From Chloroflexota bacterium (lineage in GTDB: Bacteria > Chloroflexota > Anaerolineae > DUEN01), in contig JAADGJ010000019.1 in the NCBI GenBank assembly GCA_013152435.1, positions 1-46,073 on the forward strand: 46,073 nt of DNA, in the 5' to 3' direction. The position numbers were made by a program, and so were the translations under genes. The notes beneath the pieces were generated by a model. It was given only the letters and a program-made list of their open reading frames with translations. It did not search any database and was not told the origin of the DNA. Numbering within the stretch: the stretch's first letter is position 1; each line of letters opens with the position of its first letter. Below are positions 36,625 to 46,073 of the stretch, piece after piece.

Positions 36625-37452
36625 ATGACCACTGTGGAGGTTACGGGCCTGTCCCTGGGATACGACCGACGTGAGATCCTGCGGGGCTTGCAGCTGATCG
36701 CCCGCCCGGCCAGCGTCCTGGCCCTGGTCGGCCCCAACGGCGCGGGCAAGACGACGCTGTTGCGGGCGTTGGCCCGGCTGCTGCGCCCCCGGCGCGGGGC
36801 CGTGTTGGTGGACGGGCGGGATGTATGGCGCCTCTCCACCCGGGAGGCGGCGCGAAGGATCGGGTTGGTGCCCCAGGGTGAGGCGTTGGACTGGCCCCTG
36901 ACGGTGGAGCAGGTGACGGCTTTGGGGAGGGCGGCGCGCCGGGGCTGGCTCCTGCCGTTGTCTCGGGCGGACCGGGCGGCCATTGAGGACGCCCTGAGAC
37001 AGACGGGACTCTCCGGGTTGCGGGACCGCCTGGTGACCTCGCTGTCTGGTGGTGAGCGCCAACGGGTGCTTATCGCCCGGGCGCTGGCCCAGGAGCCGGA
37101 GGCCCTTCTGCTGGATGAGCCGACGGCGCACCTGGATCTGCGCTATCAGGGGGCGGTGTTGGGGCTGGCGCGGCGGCTGGCCCGAGAGCGCCGGTTGACC
37201 GTGGTCTTGAGCCTGCACGACCTGAACTTGGCGGCTCTCTACGCCGATCGAGTGGTCCTGCTGGCGGAGGGACGGCTGTTGGCGGAGGGCACGCCGGAGG
37301 CGGTGTTCACGCCGGAGAATTTGAGGCGGGCCTATGGGGTGGCGGTCGTCGTGAACCGGCATCCGGTCTATGGCACCCCGTTGGTCACGCCCGCCCTGGA
37401 GGTATCGGATCGTCCGGTCAGGCCTCCTGAGAATGGTCAATCGGGTTCGTGA
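36625..37452 (+). CDS. btuD: Cobalamin ABC transporter ATP-binding protein
   Basis: A 275-residue ABC ATPase: Walker A GPNGAGKT (residues 36-43), signature LSGGERQR (about 139-146), Walker B LLLDEP and the D-loop AHLD, then the switch His in SLHDLNLA. Powers the BtuCDF importer. A C-terminal extension of about 20 residues after GVAVVVNRHPVYG is typical of FecE/BtuD types. It is the last gene before a 580-nt repeat field. Confidence 0.93.
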   Translation: MTTVEVTGLSLGYDRREILRGLQLIARPASVLALVGPNGAGKTTLLRALARLLRPRRGAVLVDGRDVWRLSTREAARRIGLVPQGEALDWPLTVEQVTALGRAARRGWLLPLSRADRAAIEDALRQTGLSGLRDRLVTSLSGGERQRVLIARALAQEPEALLLDEPTAHLDLRYQGAVLGLARRLARERRLTVVLSLHDLNLAALYADRVVLLAEGRLLAEGTPEAVFTPENLRRAYGVAVVVNRHPVYGTPLVTPALEVSDRPVRPPENGQSGS

Positions 37453-37547
37453 CGAGGATGGAGTAGATCCTCTGCATCCCCGGGATGGCTTGGTCATGTC
37501 TGCGTGGAGGTATGTAGGTGTGTAGCAGACGAGGAGATAGATGAGGA

Positions 37548-37998
37548 GGGCGGCTTTCCATAGCCGCCCGATAGTGGTAGAGCAGATGTGGAGATCTGTC
37601 CTATTCGCATCAACTGAACAGCATGGGCGAGGCTTCCGCCTGTCGCCTTTTCTATCCACGGGCGGTCGCATCTGGAGGTACGGAGAGAAAGCCCCTCCGA
37701 GCCACCCCAGGGATGCGGGGCCACGCTTCCGTATCGCTTGTTTGATACCAATGGGCAGATATGGAAATCTGCCCCTACTGCTGGAGGATGCCGGGCAAGG
37801 AGGGCGGCTTTCCATAGCCGCCCGGTAGTGGAAGCGGATATGGAAATCTGTTCCGCCCTGGCTGTGCGAGGCGGTATATGTAGTGGGTGTTTCCGTGTTG
37901 GGTACAAGATATCGGGTGGTAGTAGCAGATATGGAAATCTGCCCCTACTGCTGGAGGGTGCCGGACAAGGAGGGCGGCTTTCCATAGCCGCCCGATAG
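37548..37998. repeat. Cluster of REP-like hairpins
   Basis: Stems GGGCGGC/GCCGCCC with loop TTTCCATA are at 37548-37569, 37802-37823 and 37972-37993. Stems of the GGGCAGA/TCTGCCC type (loop TTTCCATA on the minus strand) are at 37753-37777 and 37925-37948, with degenerate forms at 37582-37601 and 37834-37855. A unit of about 74 bp carrying one of each occurs twice (37755-37828 and 37925-37998) with four or so differences. Positions 37607-37720 hold a shortened copy of the block seen at 34531-34770. I see no gene in 37453-38034. Confidence 0.85.
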
Positions 37999-38034
37999 TC
38001 CTGGAGGATACCGAGGGCTCTTCAAGGAGGTTGG

Positions 38035-38604
38035 ATGGGAATGGATGAGATGGCTCGCCGCACCGCGCGGCGAAGGAATGTCAAGAAGGGTTTGGTGATC
38101 GTCCATACGGGCGATGGGAAGGGGAAGACGACGGCCGCTCTGGGCATCGTGCTGCGCGCCTGGGGACAGGGGCTTCGCGTTTGCGTGATCCAGTTCCTGA
38201 AGAACGAGAACGCCCGCTACGGGGAGGTCAAGGCGGCCGGCAAGCTGGGCATCGAGTGGATGAACGTGGGGGATGGCTGGACCTGGACCAGCAGGGATAT
38301 GAGCGAGACGCAGGCCCGGGCGGTGTACGGATGGGAGCAGGCGAAGGAGAAGATCGTCAGTGGGCGGTATGATCTGATCGTGCTGGATGAGTTTACCTAT
38401 CCGCTGCACTTTGGCTGGCTGGACACGGCCGAGGTCATCCGGTGGTTGCAGGCGAACAAGCCGCCCATGCTGCATGTGGTCATCACCGGGCGCCATGCGC
38501 CCCAGGCGCTCGTCGATTTCGCCGATCTGGTGACGGAGATGCGGGAGATCAAACATCCGTTTGCGGAGCAGCAGATCCGGGCTCAGCGGGGGATCGAGTT
38601 CTAG
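38035..38604 (+). CDS. cobO: Cob(I)alamin adenosyltransferase (CobO/BtuR type)
   Basis: Adds the adenosyl group to Co(I) corrinoids. The 189-residue protein has the P-loop TGDGKGKT (residues 25-32), [24 protein letters not shown] and [18 protein letters not shown], all typical of CobA/CobO/BtuR. AAGGAGG lies 4 nt before the ATG at 38035. It is placed between the import genes and the biosynthetic genes and probably serves both. Confidence 0.95.
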   Translation: MGMDEMARRTARRRNVKKGLVIVHTGDGKGKTTAALGIVLRAWGQGLRVCVIQFLKNENARYGEVKAAGKLGIEWMNVGDGWTWTSRDMSETQARAVYGWEQAKEKIVSGRYDLIVLDEFTYPLHFGWLDTAEVIRWLQANKPPMLHVVITGRHAPQALVDFADLVTEMREIKHPFAEQQIRAQRGIEF

Positions 38605-38616
38605 ATGCCCGACAAA

Positions 38617-38672
38617 GTAGGGCGGGTTTCTTACCCGCCCAGTTAAGAGGCGGCTATAGAAAGCCGCCCTAC
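38617..38672. repeat. Two opposed REP-like hairpins
   Basis: 38617-38640: GTA then GGGCGGG/CCCGCCC around TTTCTTA. 38649-38672: GGCGGC/GCCGCC around TATAGAAA then CTAC, which on the minus strand reads GTAG… with loop TTTCTATA. The pair sits just after cobO and may end or protect its transcript. Confidence 0.85.
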
Positions 38673-38730
38673 GTGGTTGTGTGAGGGATGTGGCGCGGTA
38701 ACGCGGTAGGGCTGCCTGTTGCTGGAGGTC

Positions 38731-40173
38731 ATGTTGGTCGGTGAGGGACACAAGGAGCACGGCACGGCGGTCCCACGGCTGGTGATCGCCGGGGCGAGCA
38801 GCGGCGTGGGCAAGACCACGCTGACGGCCGGGCTCATCGCCGCGCTGCGCCGCCGGGGTATGGCGGTGCAGCCCTTTAAGGCCGGGCCGGACTATATCGA
38901 TCCCTCCTATCACACGCTGGCCGCCGGCCGGCCGTGTCGCAATCTGGACACCTGGATGCTGCCCCCTGCCGCCGTGCGAGCCTCCTTTTTGCGGGCCTGC
39001 CGGGGAATCGACCTCGCCGTCATCGAGGGGGTCATGGGGCTGTATGACGGGTTCGGGTATGAGACGGAGGAGGGGAGTACGGCTCATCTGGCGAAGTTGC
39101 TGGATGCCCCCGTGGTGCTGATGCTGGACGCGGCCCGGATGGCGCGCAGCGCCGGGGCGGTCGCCCTGGGCTATCTGCGCTTCGACCCGAATCTGTCACT
39201 GGCGGGTTTCATCGCCAATGGCGTCGGGAGCGCCTCACACGGTCAGGGCGTGGCGGCCTCGGTGGAACGGGCCACCGGCCTCCCGTGCTTCGGATGGCTG
39301 CCCCGCCTGGACGACCTGCGCATCCCCGAGCGGCATTTGGGGTTGGTGCCCACTGCCGAATCCGGCCGCTGGGAGGCCTTCGTCGACGCGGCCGCGGAGC
39401 ACGTGGCCCGCTACGTCGACGTGGGCGGACTCGTCGCCGCCGCTCGTCGTGCTCCGGCGCTCCCCTGCTCGGACGAGAGCCCATCGAGGGGCCGGGTTGC
39501 CTCTGTCTCCCGCGTGCGTGTGGCCGTGGCCCGGGACGAGGCGTTCAGCTTCTACTATCAAGACAACCTGGACTTGCTGCGCTCGGCGGGGGCGGAGATC
39601 GTCTTCTTCAGCCCGCTGCGCGATGGGGAGTTGCCGCCTGGTGTGTGTGGCCTCTACATCGGCGGCGGCTTTCCGGAGATGTATGCGGCGGCGTTGGCGG
39701 AGAACGAGCCCCTGCGCGTCGCTTTGCGGCGGGCCATCGAGAGCGGCCTGCCGACTTACGCCGAATGTGGCGGCTTGATGTACCTGACCGGCTCCATCAC
39801 CGATTTGAGCGGCATGACCCATCCCATGGTGGGGGTGCTGCCAGGGCGCTCCGTGATGGTGGAGAGGCTCACCATGGGGTATCGCGTGGTTACCACCTGT
39901 GCGGAGACGATCCTGGCCCCGGCCGGGCTCGTCCTGCGCGGCCATGAGTTCCACTATTCGGATTGGGTCGATCGCCCCGCCGACCTTCCTGCCGCCTATG
40001 CGATCGCCCCTCGACGGGGCGGTCCCGCCCGTCCGGAGGGCTATGCCCGGGACAACCTGCTGGCCTCTTACGTGCATTTGCACTTCGGGGCCGCTCCGCA
40101 GCTGGCCGCCCGTTTCGTGCGCGCCTGTCGGGATTGGGCCGCGCGTCTGGGCGCGGGAGGACGTGGTGAGTAG
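38731..40173 (+). CDS. cbiA: Cobyrinic acid a,c-diamide synthase
   Basis: Amidates the a and c side chains of cobyrinic acid (CbiA) or its hydrogenobyrinic analogue (CobB) with glutamine and ATP. The N-terminal ATP domain starts LVIAGASSGVGKTTLTAGL with FKAGPDYIDP; the C-terminal class I glutamine amidotransferase has YAECGGLMYL with the catalytic Cys, and HLHF at the end. About 480 residues, normal. Start is uncertain: a GGAGG at 38724-38728 could serve ATG 38731, TTG 38734 or GTG 38740. The stop overlaps the next start. Confidence 0.94.
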   Translation: MLVGEGHKEHGTAVPRLVIAGASSGVGKTTLTAGLIAALRRRGMAVQPFKAGPDYIDPSYHTLAAGRPCRNLDTWMLPPAAVRASFLRACRGIDLAVIEGVMGLYDGFGYETEEGSTAHLAKLLDAPVVLMLDAARMARSAGAVALGYLRFDPNLSLAGFIANGVGSASHGQGVAASVERATGLPCFGWLPRLDDLRIPERHLGLVPTAESGRWEAFVDAAAEHVARYVDVGGLVAAARRAPALPCSDESPSRGRVASVSRVRVAVARDEAFSFYYQDNLDLLRSAGAEIVFFSPLRDGELPPGVCGLYIGGGFPEMYAAALAENEPLRVALRRAIESGLPTYAECGGLMYLTGSITDLSGMTHPMVGVLPGRSVMVERLTMGYRVVTTCAETILAPAGLVLRGHEFHYSDWVDRPADLPAAYAIAPRRGGPARPEGYARDNLLASYVHLHFGAAPQLAARFVRACRDWAARLGAGGRGE

Positions 40174-41122
40174 CCGGGCTTTCGTCCCCGTACTGGCCTT
40201 TCTGATCGACGGGGTGTTGGGCGATCCGCCCAACCGGTGGCATCCGGTGGCCTGGCAGGGGCGCCTGCTCGCCTGGGCGGAGAGATGGGGCCCGGCGGGA
40301 GATGGGGCCCGCTTCCTGTACGGCGCGATGGTGGTGGCGTTCGGCGCCGGGCTCAGCGCGGGCACCGCCGGAGGGATCAGGCGGCTGAGCCGGCATCTGC
40401 CCATGGCGATCGGCGTGCTCATGGAGGCCGCCGCCCTGAAGCTGGCGATCGCGGCGCGTGGGTTGGATCGTGCCGCCGCTCAGGTGGAGACGTCCCTGCG
40501 TCAAGGGGATCTGGAGGAGGCGCGTCGGCTGCTCGGCTGGCATCTGGTCAGCCGTCCCACGGACGACTTGTGTGCGGAGGAGGTGGCCGCCGCCGCTGTG
40601 GAGTCGGTGGCCGAGAACCTGACCGATGGCCTGATCGCCCCGCTGTGCGTCTGGACTGCTGGAGGGCTGCCGGCCGTGTGGGCGTATCGCTTTGTGCAGA
40701 CGGCCGATAGCATGTGGGGGTATCACGATCCGGCTCATGAGTGGCTGGGCAAGCCGGCCGCCCGGCTGGATGATGTGCTCAACTGGCTGCCGGCGCGGCT
40801 GGCGGTGGGGCTGCTGCTGGTGGCGGCGATGTTCCTCGGGGAAGACGCGCGGGGCGCATGGCGGGCGCGTCGCTCTGAGGCGGGACGTACCGTCAGCCCG
40901 AACGCTGGCCAGACGATGGCGACCATGGCGGGCGCGCTGGGGGTCACGCTCACCAAGCGAGGGCATTACTCCCTGCGCGGCGGCGAGGCCCCGATCACGC
41001 CCGAGACGCTGCGCCGGGCGAGGAGGCTGGTCGCGGTGGCGGGCGCGCTGGGGGTGGCGTTCTGCGTCGCCTGGCGGCTGTTGGTAGATAGGACTCGACG
41101 ATCCGATTGCGGAGGGCGGTGA
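40166..41122 (+). CDS. cbiB: Adenosylcobinamide-phosphate synthase
   Basis: A 318-residue membrane protein that attaches the aminopropanol (phosphate) arm to adenosylcobyric acid. FLIDGVLGDPPNRWHPVAWQG at the start, ESVAENLTDGLIAPL and DSMWGYHDPAHEWLGKPAARLDDVLNWLPARL are hallmarks (listed as DGVLGDPP, ENLTDG and DDVLNWLPARL). GGAGG precedes GTG 40166, which overlaps the cbiA stop; GTG 40163 is an alternative. The family name is CbiB in the anaerobic nomenclature and CobD in the aerobic one. Confidence 0.93.
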   Translation: MSSRAFVPVLAFLIDGVLGDPPNRWHPVAWQGRLLAWAERWGPAGDGARFLYGAMVVAFGAGLSAGTAGGIRRLSRHLPMAIGVLMEAAALKLAIAARGLDRAAAQVETSLRQGDLEEARRLLGWHLVSRPTDDLCAEEVAAAAVESVAENLTDGLIAPLCVWTAGGLPAVWAYRFVQTADSMWGYHDPAHEWLGKPAARLDDVLNWLPARLAVGLLLVAAMFLGEDARGAWRARRSEAGRTVSPNAGQTMATMAGALGVTLTKRGHYSLRGGEAPITPETLRRARRLVAVAGALGVAFCVAWRLLVDRTRRSDCGGR

Positions 41123-41125
41123 CGA

Positions 41126-42222
41126 ATGCAGACGGAGCTCCTGTCCCCTGTGCCACGGCCGGAGGTGCTGAACCTTCGACCGGATGCGCATGGCGGTCCG
41201 GACTACGCCGAGCTGGCTCGCCTGGGCCTGAGCCCGGCGGACGTGTTGGATTTCAGCGCCAGCACGAACGCCTATGGGCCGCCCCCGGGCGTCGTCGAAG
41301 CCATGGCTGCCGTGGATGTGACCCGCTATCCCGACCGCCATGCCACGTCCCTGCGTCGGGCCATCGCCGCCCGAGAGGGGGTATCGCCGGCCGAAGTGTT
41401 GGTGGGCAACGGCGCCGCCCAGCTCATCTGGCTGGTGGCCATGGCCTATCTACGTCCCGGCGATACGGCTTTCATCATCGGCCCCACCTTTGGGGAATAT
41501 CGCGTGGCCAGTCGGTTGATGGGGGGGCGGGTCGTGGAGTGGCGGGCGGCCGAGGAGGCCGACTTCCACCTGGATCTCCCCGCTTTGGAGGCGGCGCTGG
41601 CGAGCCGTCAGCCTCATCTGGTCTGGCTGTGCAATCCCAACAATCCCACCGGCATCTACCTGAGCGCGGGGTCGATCGCCCGGCTGCGTGCGGCCGCCCC
41701 TTCCGCCCTGTGGGTGCTGGACGAGGCCTATCGCTCCTTCGTGGCGGAGCCGTGGCCGAGCATCCCCTTGATCGCCGACGGGCGTGTGGTGTTGCTGCGC
41801 TCCCTCACCAAGGACTACGCCTTGCCCGGCCTGCGGCTGGGCTACGCGCTGGCCGCGCCGCCGGTGATCGACGCGCTGGCCCGGGTGCAGCCGCCGTGGA
41901 GCGTCAGCGCGGTGGCCCAGGCGGCCGGATTGGCGGCCCTGCACGATCGTGAGCACGTGCTGCACACCGTTGCCTCCCTGCGCGCGGAGGGGGCCACATT
42001 GCGAGAGGCGCTGCGTGCGCTGGGGTGGCGGGTCCTGCCGTCGGCCACCCACTTCTTCCTGGTCGAGGTAGGCGATGCGGCGGCCGTCCGGAGTTGGCTG
42101 CTGCGGGAGCATCATATCCAGGTGCGGGATTGCCGTTCGTTTGGGCTGCCGCGCTTCATCCGGGTGGCGGCCCGGTGTCTGGAGGAGAACGTTCGCCTGG
42201 TGGCGGCGATGGAGGCCCTGCG

Positions 42223-42241
<19 letters not shown>
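41126..42241 (+). CDS. cobD: Threonine-phosphate decarboxylase (PLP-dependent)
   Basis: A 371-residue aminotransferase-fold class I/II enzyme, close to histidinol-phosphate aminotransferase. Key segments: [28 protein letters not shown] and the PLP lysine in [15 protein letters not shown]. In a cbiA-cbiB-X-cbiP cluster it is the decarboxylase that makes (R)-1-amino-2-propanol phosphate from L-threonine phosphate. The gene name follows the Salmonella usage (CobD), not the Pseudomonas one. It begins 3 nt after cbiB and overlaps cbiP. Confidence 0.9.
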
Positions 42242-43722
<1,481 letters not shown>

Positions 43723-43864
43723 AAAACCGCCGAGGCGCGGAGGACGCAGAGGCAAAATCTACCTCTAAGGCAGGTTCTTCTGAGTGGGGGGATGCCGGTT
43801 GTGTAGGGATCTTTACTCAACTTCAAAACCTCTGTGCTCTCTGTGTCTCTGCGGTGATTTTTTC
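43723..43864. repeat. CACAGAG-type intergenic inverted-repeat element
   Basis: About 142 bp with imperfect inverted ends: the left end runs AAAAACCGCCGAGGCGCGG… GCAGAGG and the right end CCTCTGTGCTCTCTGTGTC…GCGGTGATTTTTTC. This matches the common bacterial intergenic element whose spurious translations read TAETQR-like. It begins at the cbiP stop and ends just before pduX. Confidence 0.75.
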
Positions 43865-43889
43865 AACGTATTCCTCGGATGGTGAGGCC

Positions 43890-44756
43890 ATGCGGGACGT
43901 CGTCTCCTCGGAGCCCATCACCGCCACCGTGACCCTCCCCGGCACCTGCGGCGAGTGGGTGCAGGGGACCCTGGAGGGCGTTCCCTGTCTGGTCTCCTGT
44001 CCCATCGACTGGTACGCCCATGTGACGGTGACGCTGGACGCCCCGCCGGGGGTGTGGCGTGTGCCCTCCCACGCTCCCAAGGCCGCCGCCGCGCTGCAAC
44101 TGGCCCTGGCGGCGCGAGGCGATCCGCCGGTTGGCGGCGCCTTGCGGCTGGACAACCCCCTGCCGCGCGGGCGTGGATATGCCTCCAGCACCGTAGATGT
44201 GGCCGGGACCATCTACGCCGTTGGGGAGGCGCTGGGCGTGCCCTTCACCCCGCCCGAGGTGGCGGCGCTGGCCGTGCAGGTGGAGCCCAGCGACAGCATC
44301 CTCTTCCCCGAATGGACCCTCTTCGCCCACCGGGATGCCGCTTTCCATCGGCCGTTGGGGACGCCGCCGCCGCTGGCGGTGGTGGTGCTGGATCCCGGTG
44401 GCTCCGTGGACACCCTGGCCTTCAACGCGACGGACCACCGGGCGATGTTACGCCGGCTGGCGCCCCTTCACCGGGAGGCCTTCGCCTTGTTGGAGGCCGG
44501 CCTGGCCGCCGGTGACGCGACCCTGGTGGCCCGGGCCGCTACCCTCAGCGCCTCGGCCCATCAGCAGATCCTCCCGAACCCTTTGGTGGACACGGCCTTG
44601 CGTTTGGCGCGCCGATCCGGCGCGCTGGGCGTCTGTCGGGCGCACAGTGGCACGATCGTGGGGCTCCTGTGCAGCCCGGGGGACGCGGCAGAGATGGCCT
44701 CGTGGATCGCCGAGCGCTTGCCCGGCGTCCTGGTTCGTCCTCATCGCTGCCTTTGA
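43890..44756 (+). CDS. pduX: L-threonine kinase (PduX-like, GHMP family)
   Basis: A 288-residue GHMP-family kinase that phosphorylates L-threonine to feed the CobD decarboxylase. It begins VTLPGTCGEWVQG, has PIDWYAHVTV, the glycine/serine ATP loop PRGRGYASST (about residues 94-103) and the motif AHSGTIVGLL at the C-terminal end, all PduX-like. ATG 43890 was chosen because the longer frame (from GTG 43854) starts inside the CACAGAG repeat; GTGAGG is just upstream. Its place next to cobD and cbiP supports the aminopropanol-arm role. Confidence 0.9.
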   Translation: MRDVVSSEPITATVTLPGTCGEWVQGTLEGVPCLVSCPIDWYAHVTVTLDAPPGVWRVPSHAPKAAAALQLALAARGDPPVGGALRLDNPLPRGRGYASSTVDVAGTIYAVGEALGVPFTPPEVAALAVQVEPSDSILFPEWTLFAHRDAAFHRPLGTPPPLAVVVLDPGGSVDTLAFNATDHRAMLRRLAPLHREAFALLEAGLAAGDATLVARAATLSASAHQQILPNPLVDTALRLARRSGALGVCRAHSGTIVGLLCSPGDAAEMASWIAERLPGVLVRPHRCL

Positions 44757-44764
44757 GGAAGGAC

Positions 44765-44790
44765 GAGCCGTCGCTAGTGTGCGACGGCTC
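44765..44790. terminator. Bidirectional hairpin between pduX and the dehydrogenase
   Basis: GAGCCGTCGC (44765-44774) and GCGACGGCTC (44781-44790) form a perfect 10-bp stem with a TAGTGT loop that includes the dehydrogenase stop. The genes converge. No T-run is present. Confidence 0.55.
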
Positions 44791-45763
44791 GGGGCTGGAC
44801 CTCGGGATTCACCGGGTTGCGTGGCCTCTGGCCGGACAGAACCCGGACGACCTCCTCCGCCGCCTTCTGCTGCAGCTCCACGATGGATCTCTCCGAGTAC
44901 CACGCGATGTGCGGCGTGATGATCGCCTTCGGCTCCGAGAGGAGCGGCTCGTCCGGCGGCGCGGGCTCCTGTTCGAGCACGTCCAGCCCGGCCCCGGCGA
45001 TCCATCCTTCCTGCAGGGCCTTCAGCACCGCCGCGTTGGAGACGATGGGGCCGCGCGCCGTGTTCACCAGGATCGCAGTGGGCTTCATGCGTTGCAGCTC
45101 GGCCTCGCCGAACATGCCGCGCGTCTCCTCGGTCAGCGGCGTGTGGATGGACAGCACGTCGGAGCGGGACAGGAGCTCGTCGAAGGATACCGGCTCCGCC
45201 CCGGCCGCGGTGAACTGTTCAGGCGGGATGTAGGGGTCGCAGGCGATGACGCGAAAGCCGATCCCGGCCGCCTTGCGCGCCGCCGCCGACCCGATGCGCC
45301 CCAACCCCAGGACGCCGAAGGTCAGCCCGGCCAGGCGGGGAACGTCTCCCGTCACGCTTTCCCCCCAGCTCGGGCGATGGGCGACCTCGATCTCCCATGG
45401 CAGGCGGCGCAGGCAGGCCAGCGTCAGCAGGATGGCGTGGGCGGAGACCTCGTCGATGCAGTAGTCGGGCACGTTGCACACGTAGATCCCGTGCTCGGTG
45501 GCGGCCTCCACGTTCACGTTATCGTATCCGACGCCGTAGCGCACGATCACGCGACATCGCCGCAACCCGGCGATGATCTCCGGGGTGATGGGGGCCATGC
45601 CGACCAGCAGCGCGTCGGCGTCGGCTGCGATGGAGAGGATGTCCTCCGGTCGGGGAGAGGGGGAGACCACCAGGTGGGCGTCTGCCTCCTCCAGGATGCG
45701 GATCTGCACGTCCAGGCTTGGGTATTGGTGATCGGTCACAACAACGGTAAATGCGGGTGTCAT
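44774..45763 (-). CDS. D-2-hydroxyacid dehydrogenase (CtBP/phosphoglycerate dehydrogenase-like)
   Basis: A 329-residue NAD-dependent dehydrogenase. The dinucleotide motif GLGRIGSAAA (about residues 153-162), active Arg in NTARG, Glu in LDVLEQEP and His in ITPHIAWYSE are all present. The order and the AWYSE segment fit the C-terminal-binding-protein-like branch. GGAGGAGG precedes the ATG and a promoter lies at 45793-45821. The substrate is unknown; phosphoglycerate, glyoxylate or sugar-acid derived 2-keto acids are all possible. Confidence 0.88.
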   Translation of the reverse strand: MTPAFTVVVTDHQYPSLDVQIRILEEADAHLVVSPSPRPEDILSIAADADALLVGMAPITPEIIAGLRRCRVIVRYGVGYDNVNVEAATEHGIYVCNVPDYCIDEVSAHAILLTLACLRRLPWEIEVAHRPSWGESVTGDVPRLAGLTFGVLGLGRIGSAAARKAAGIGFRVIACDPYIPPEQFTAAGAEPVSFDELLSRSDVLSIHTPLTEETRGMFGEAELQRMKPTAILVNTARGPIVSNAAVLKALQEGWIAGAGLDVLEQEPAPPDEPLLSEPKAIITPHIAWYSERSIVELQQKAAEEVVRVLSGQRPRNPVNPEVQPRAVAH

Positions 45764-45792
45764 GGGGCCTCCTCCAAGGTTGATCGGCGATC

Positions 45793-45821
45793 AGTGTAGC
45801 CGGCTCGTCGGGGGACGTCAA
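45793..45821 (-). promoter_or_regulatory. Promoter of the dehydrogenase gene
   Basis: On the minus strand TTGACG (45821-45816), 17 bases, TACACT (45798-45793), about 30 nt before the start codon. Confidence 0.7.
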
Positions 45822-45881
45822 GTGGGAACGGGAGTCGGTTCCCGTATCGCGCAGGGGGATCGGGGCCTGTTCGCCCCCGGC

Positions 45882-45910
45882 TTGCAATCGCGATGGCGTT
45901 GCGCTATGAT
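45882..45910 (+). promoter_or_regulatory. Rightward promoter leading out of the window
   Basis: TTGCAA (45882-45887), 17 bases, TATGAT (45905-45910). It would transcribe through the repeat at the right edge towards a gene beyond it. Confidence 0.5.
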
Positions 45911-46011
45911 GGCCGTGTATTCGGTTGCAGCCGGGTTTCCATGATTCGAAGTGGAAGCCGCCTCAGGGCGCGCCTGAGGATGTGTCTGAAAAACACATCG
46001 CGAACCTACAA

Positions 46012-46073
46012 AGAGTGTGTCTGAGAAATGTCGCTGCTTCTGCTGTGGGGAGGCCCGGAGGGGCGGAGCCCCT
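46012..46073. repeat. Hairpin-rich repeat, inverted copy 4 (cut by the right edge)
   Basis: It begins AGAGTGTGTCTGAGAA (46012-46027) and continues through GGGGAGGCCCGGAGGGGC, the reverse complement of the right part of copies 1 and 2. A stray extra end-like sequence GTGTCTGAAAA with flanking ATGTGT/ACACAT lies at 45979-45998. No gene is seen in 45764-46073. Confidence 0.8.

Noticed and set aside
37548-37998. CRISPR array candidate
   Set aside because: Repeats are self-complementary hairpins in both orientations at irregular distances, which fits REP elements.
43854-43889. Upstream start of pduX
   Set aside because: It begins in the CACAGAG element; kinase similarity starts after 43890.

Overview
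The window looks like high-GC chromosomal DNA from a free-living bacterium, most likely a member of the Chloroflexota. That placement is an inference from gene content and from the many structured intergenic repeats; no rRNA is present to confirm it. Almost every stretch can be assigned to a gene or to a repeat. There is no phage, plasmid, IS transposase or CRISPR array.

Layout. Positions 1-3000 hold rplI (ribosomal protein L9) and, convergent to it, a DUF2723-type membrane glycosyltransferase with a near-leaderless promoter. At 3.4-5.4 kb lie a URO-D-fold methyltransferase-like protein and murI, ending in an unusual helically phased palindromic repeat. At 5.5-11.8 kb, on the minus strand, are a double-GAF protein, a DUF1634/TauE pair, a Schlafen AlbA_2/ATPase-like regulator and gyrA. 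At 12.3-15.5 kb is a catabolic operon: phosphotriesterase-family hydrolase, enolase-superfamily sugar-acid dehydratase and a six-hairpin glycosidase. At 15.6-18.7 kb are a second URO-D-like protein, a CorA-like protein without the GMN motif, a DUF5665 protein and a hypothetical. At 18.8-21.9 kb is a ferrous-iron island fur-feoA-feoB-feoC on the minus strand. At 22.0-22.5 kb is tmRNA (ssrA). At 22.9-25.2 kb are an Old Yellow Enzyme family oxidoreductase and a GH1 beta-glucosidase.

At 25.4-30.4 kb a leaderless GT2 polyprenol-phosphate glycosyltransferase is followed by a 1387-residue protein that fuses a YfhO-like GT-C glycosyltransferase to a Wzx/MVF-type flippase. This is a candidate two-gene version of the three-component (GT2, flippase, GT-C) extracytoplasmic glycosylation systems. 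At 30.4-32.8 kb are two tandem bactofilins, a DUF1232 protein and a small HExxH protein.

From 33.1 to 44.8 kb the window is a cobalamin region. A B12 riboswitch with two terminator hairpins controls btuF. It is followed by a radical SAM protein, btuC, btuD, cobO, cbiA, cbiB, cobD (threonine-phosphate decarboxylase), cbiP and pduX. These genes cover corrinoid import, adenosylation, amidation of the ring side chains and synthesis and attachment of the aminopropanol arm. The corrin-ring-building genes and the nucleotide-loop genes (cobU/S/T) are absent here. A 2-hydroxyacid dehydrogenase and a truncated repeat close the window.

Intergenic DNA is full of structured repeats: a three-hairpin module bounded in some copies by TGTCTGAGAA inverted termini, REP-like hairpins whose stems differ by compensatory changes around a conserved TTTCYATA loop, and one element of the widespread CACAGAG type. 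The two most interesting items are the GT-C/flippase fusion and the repeat systems.
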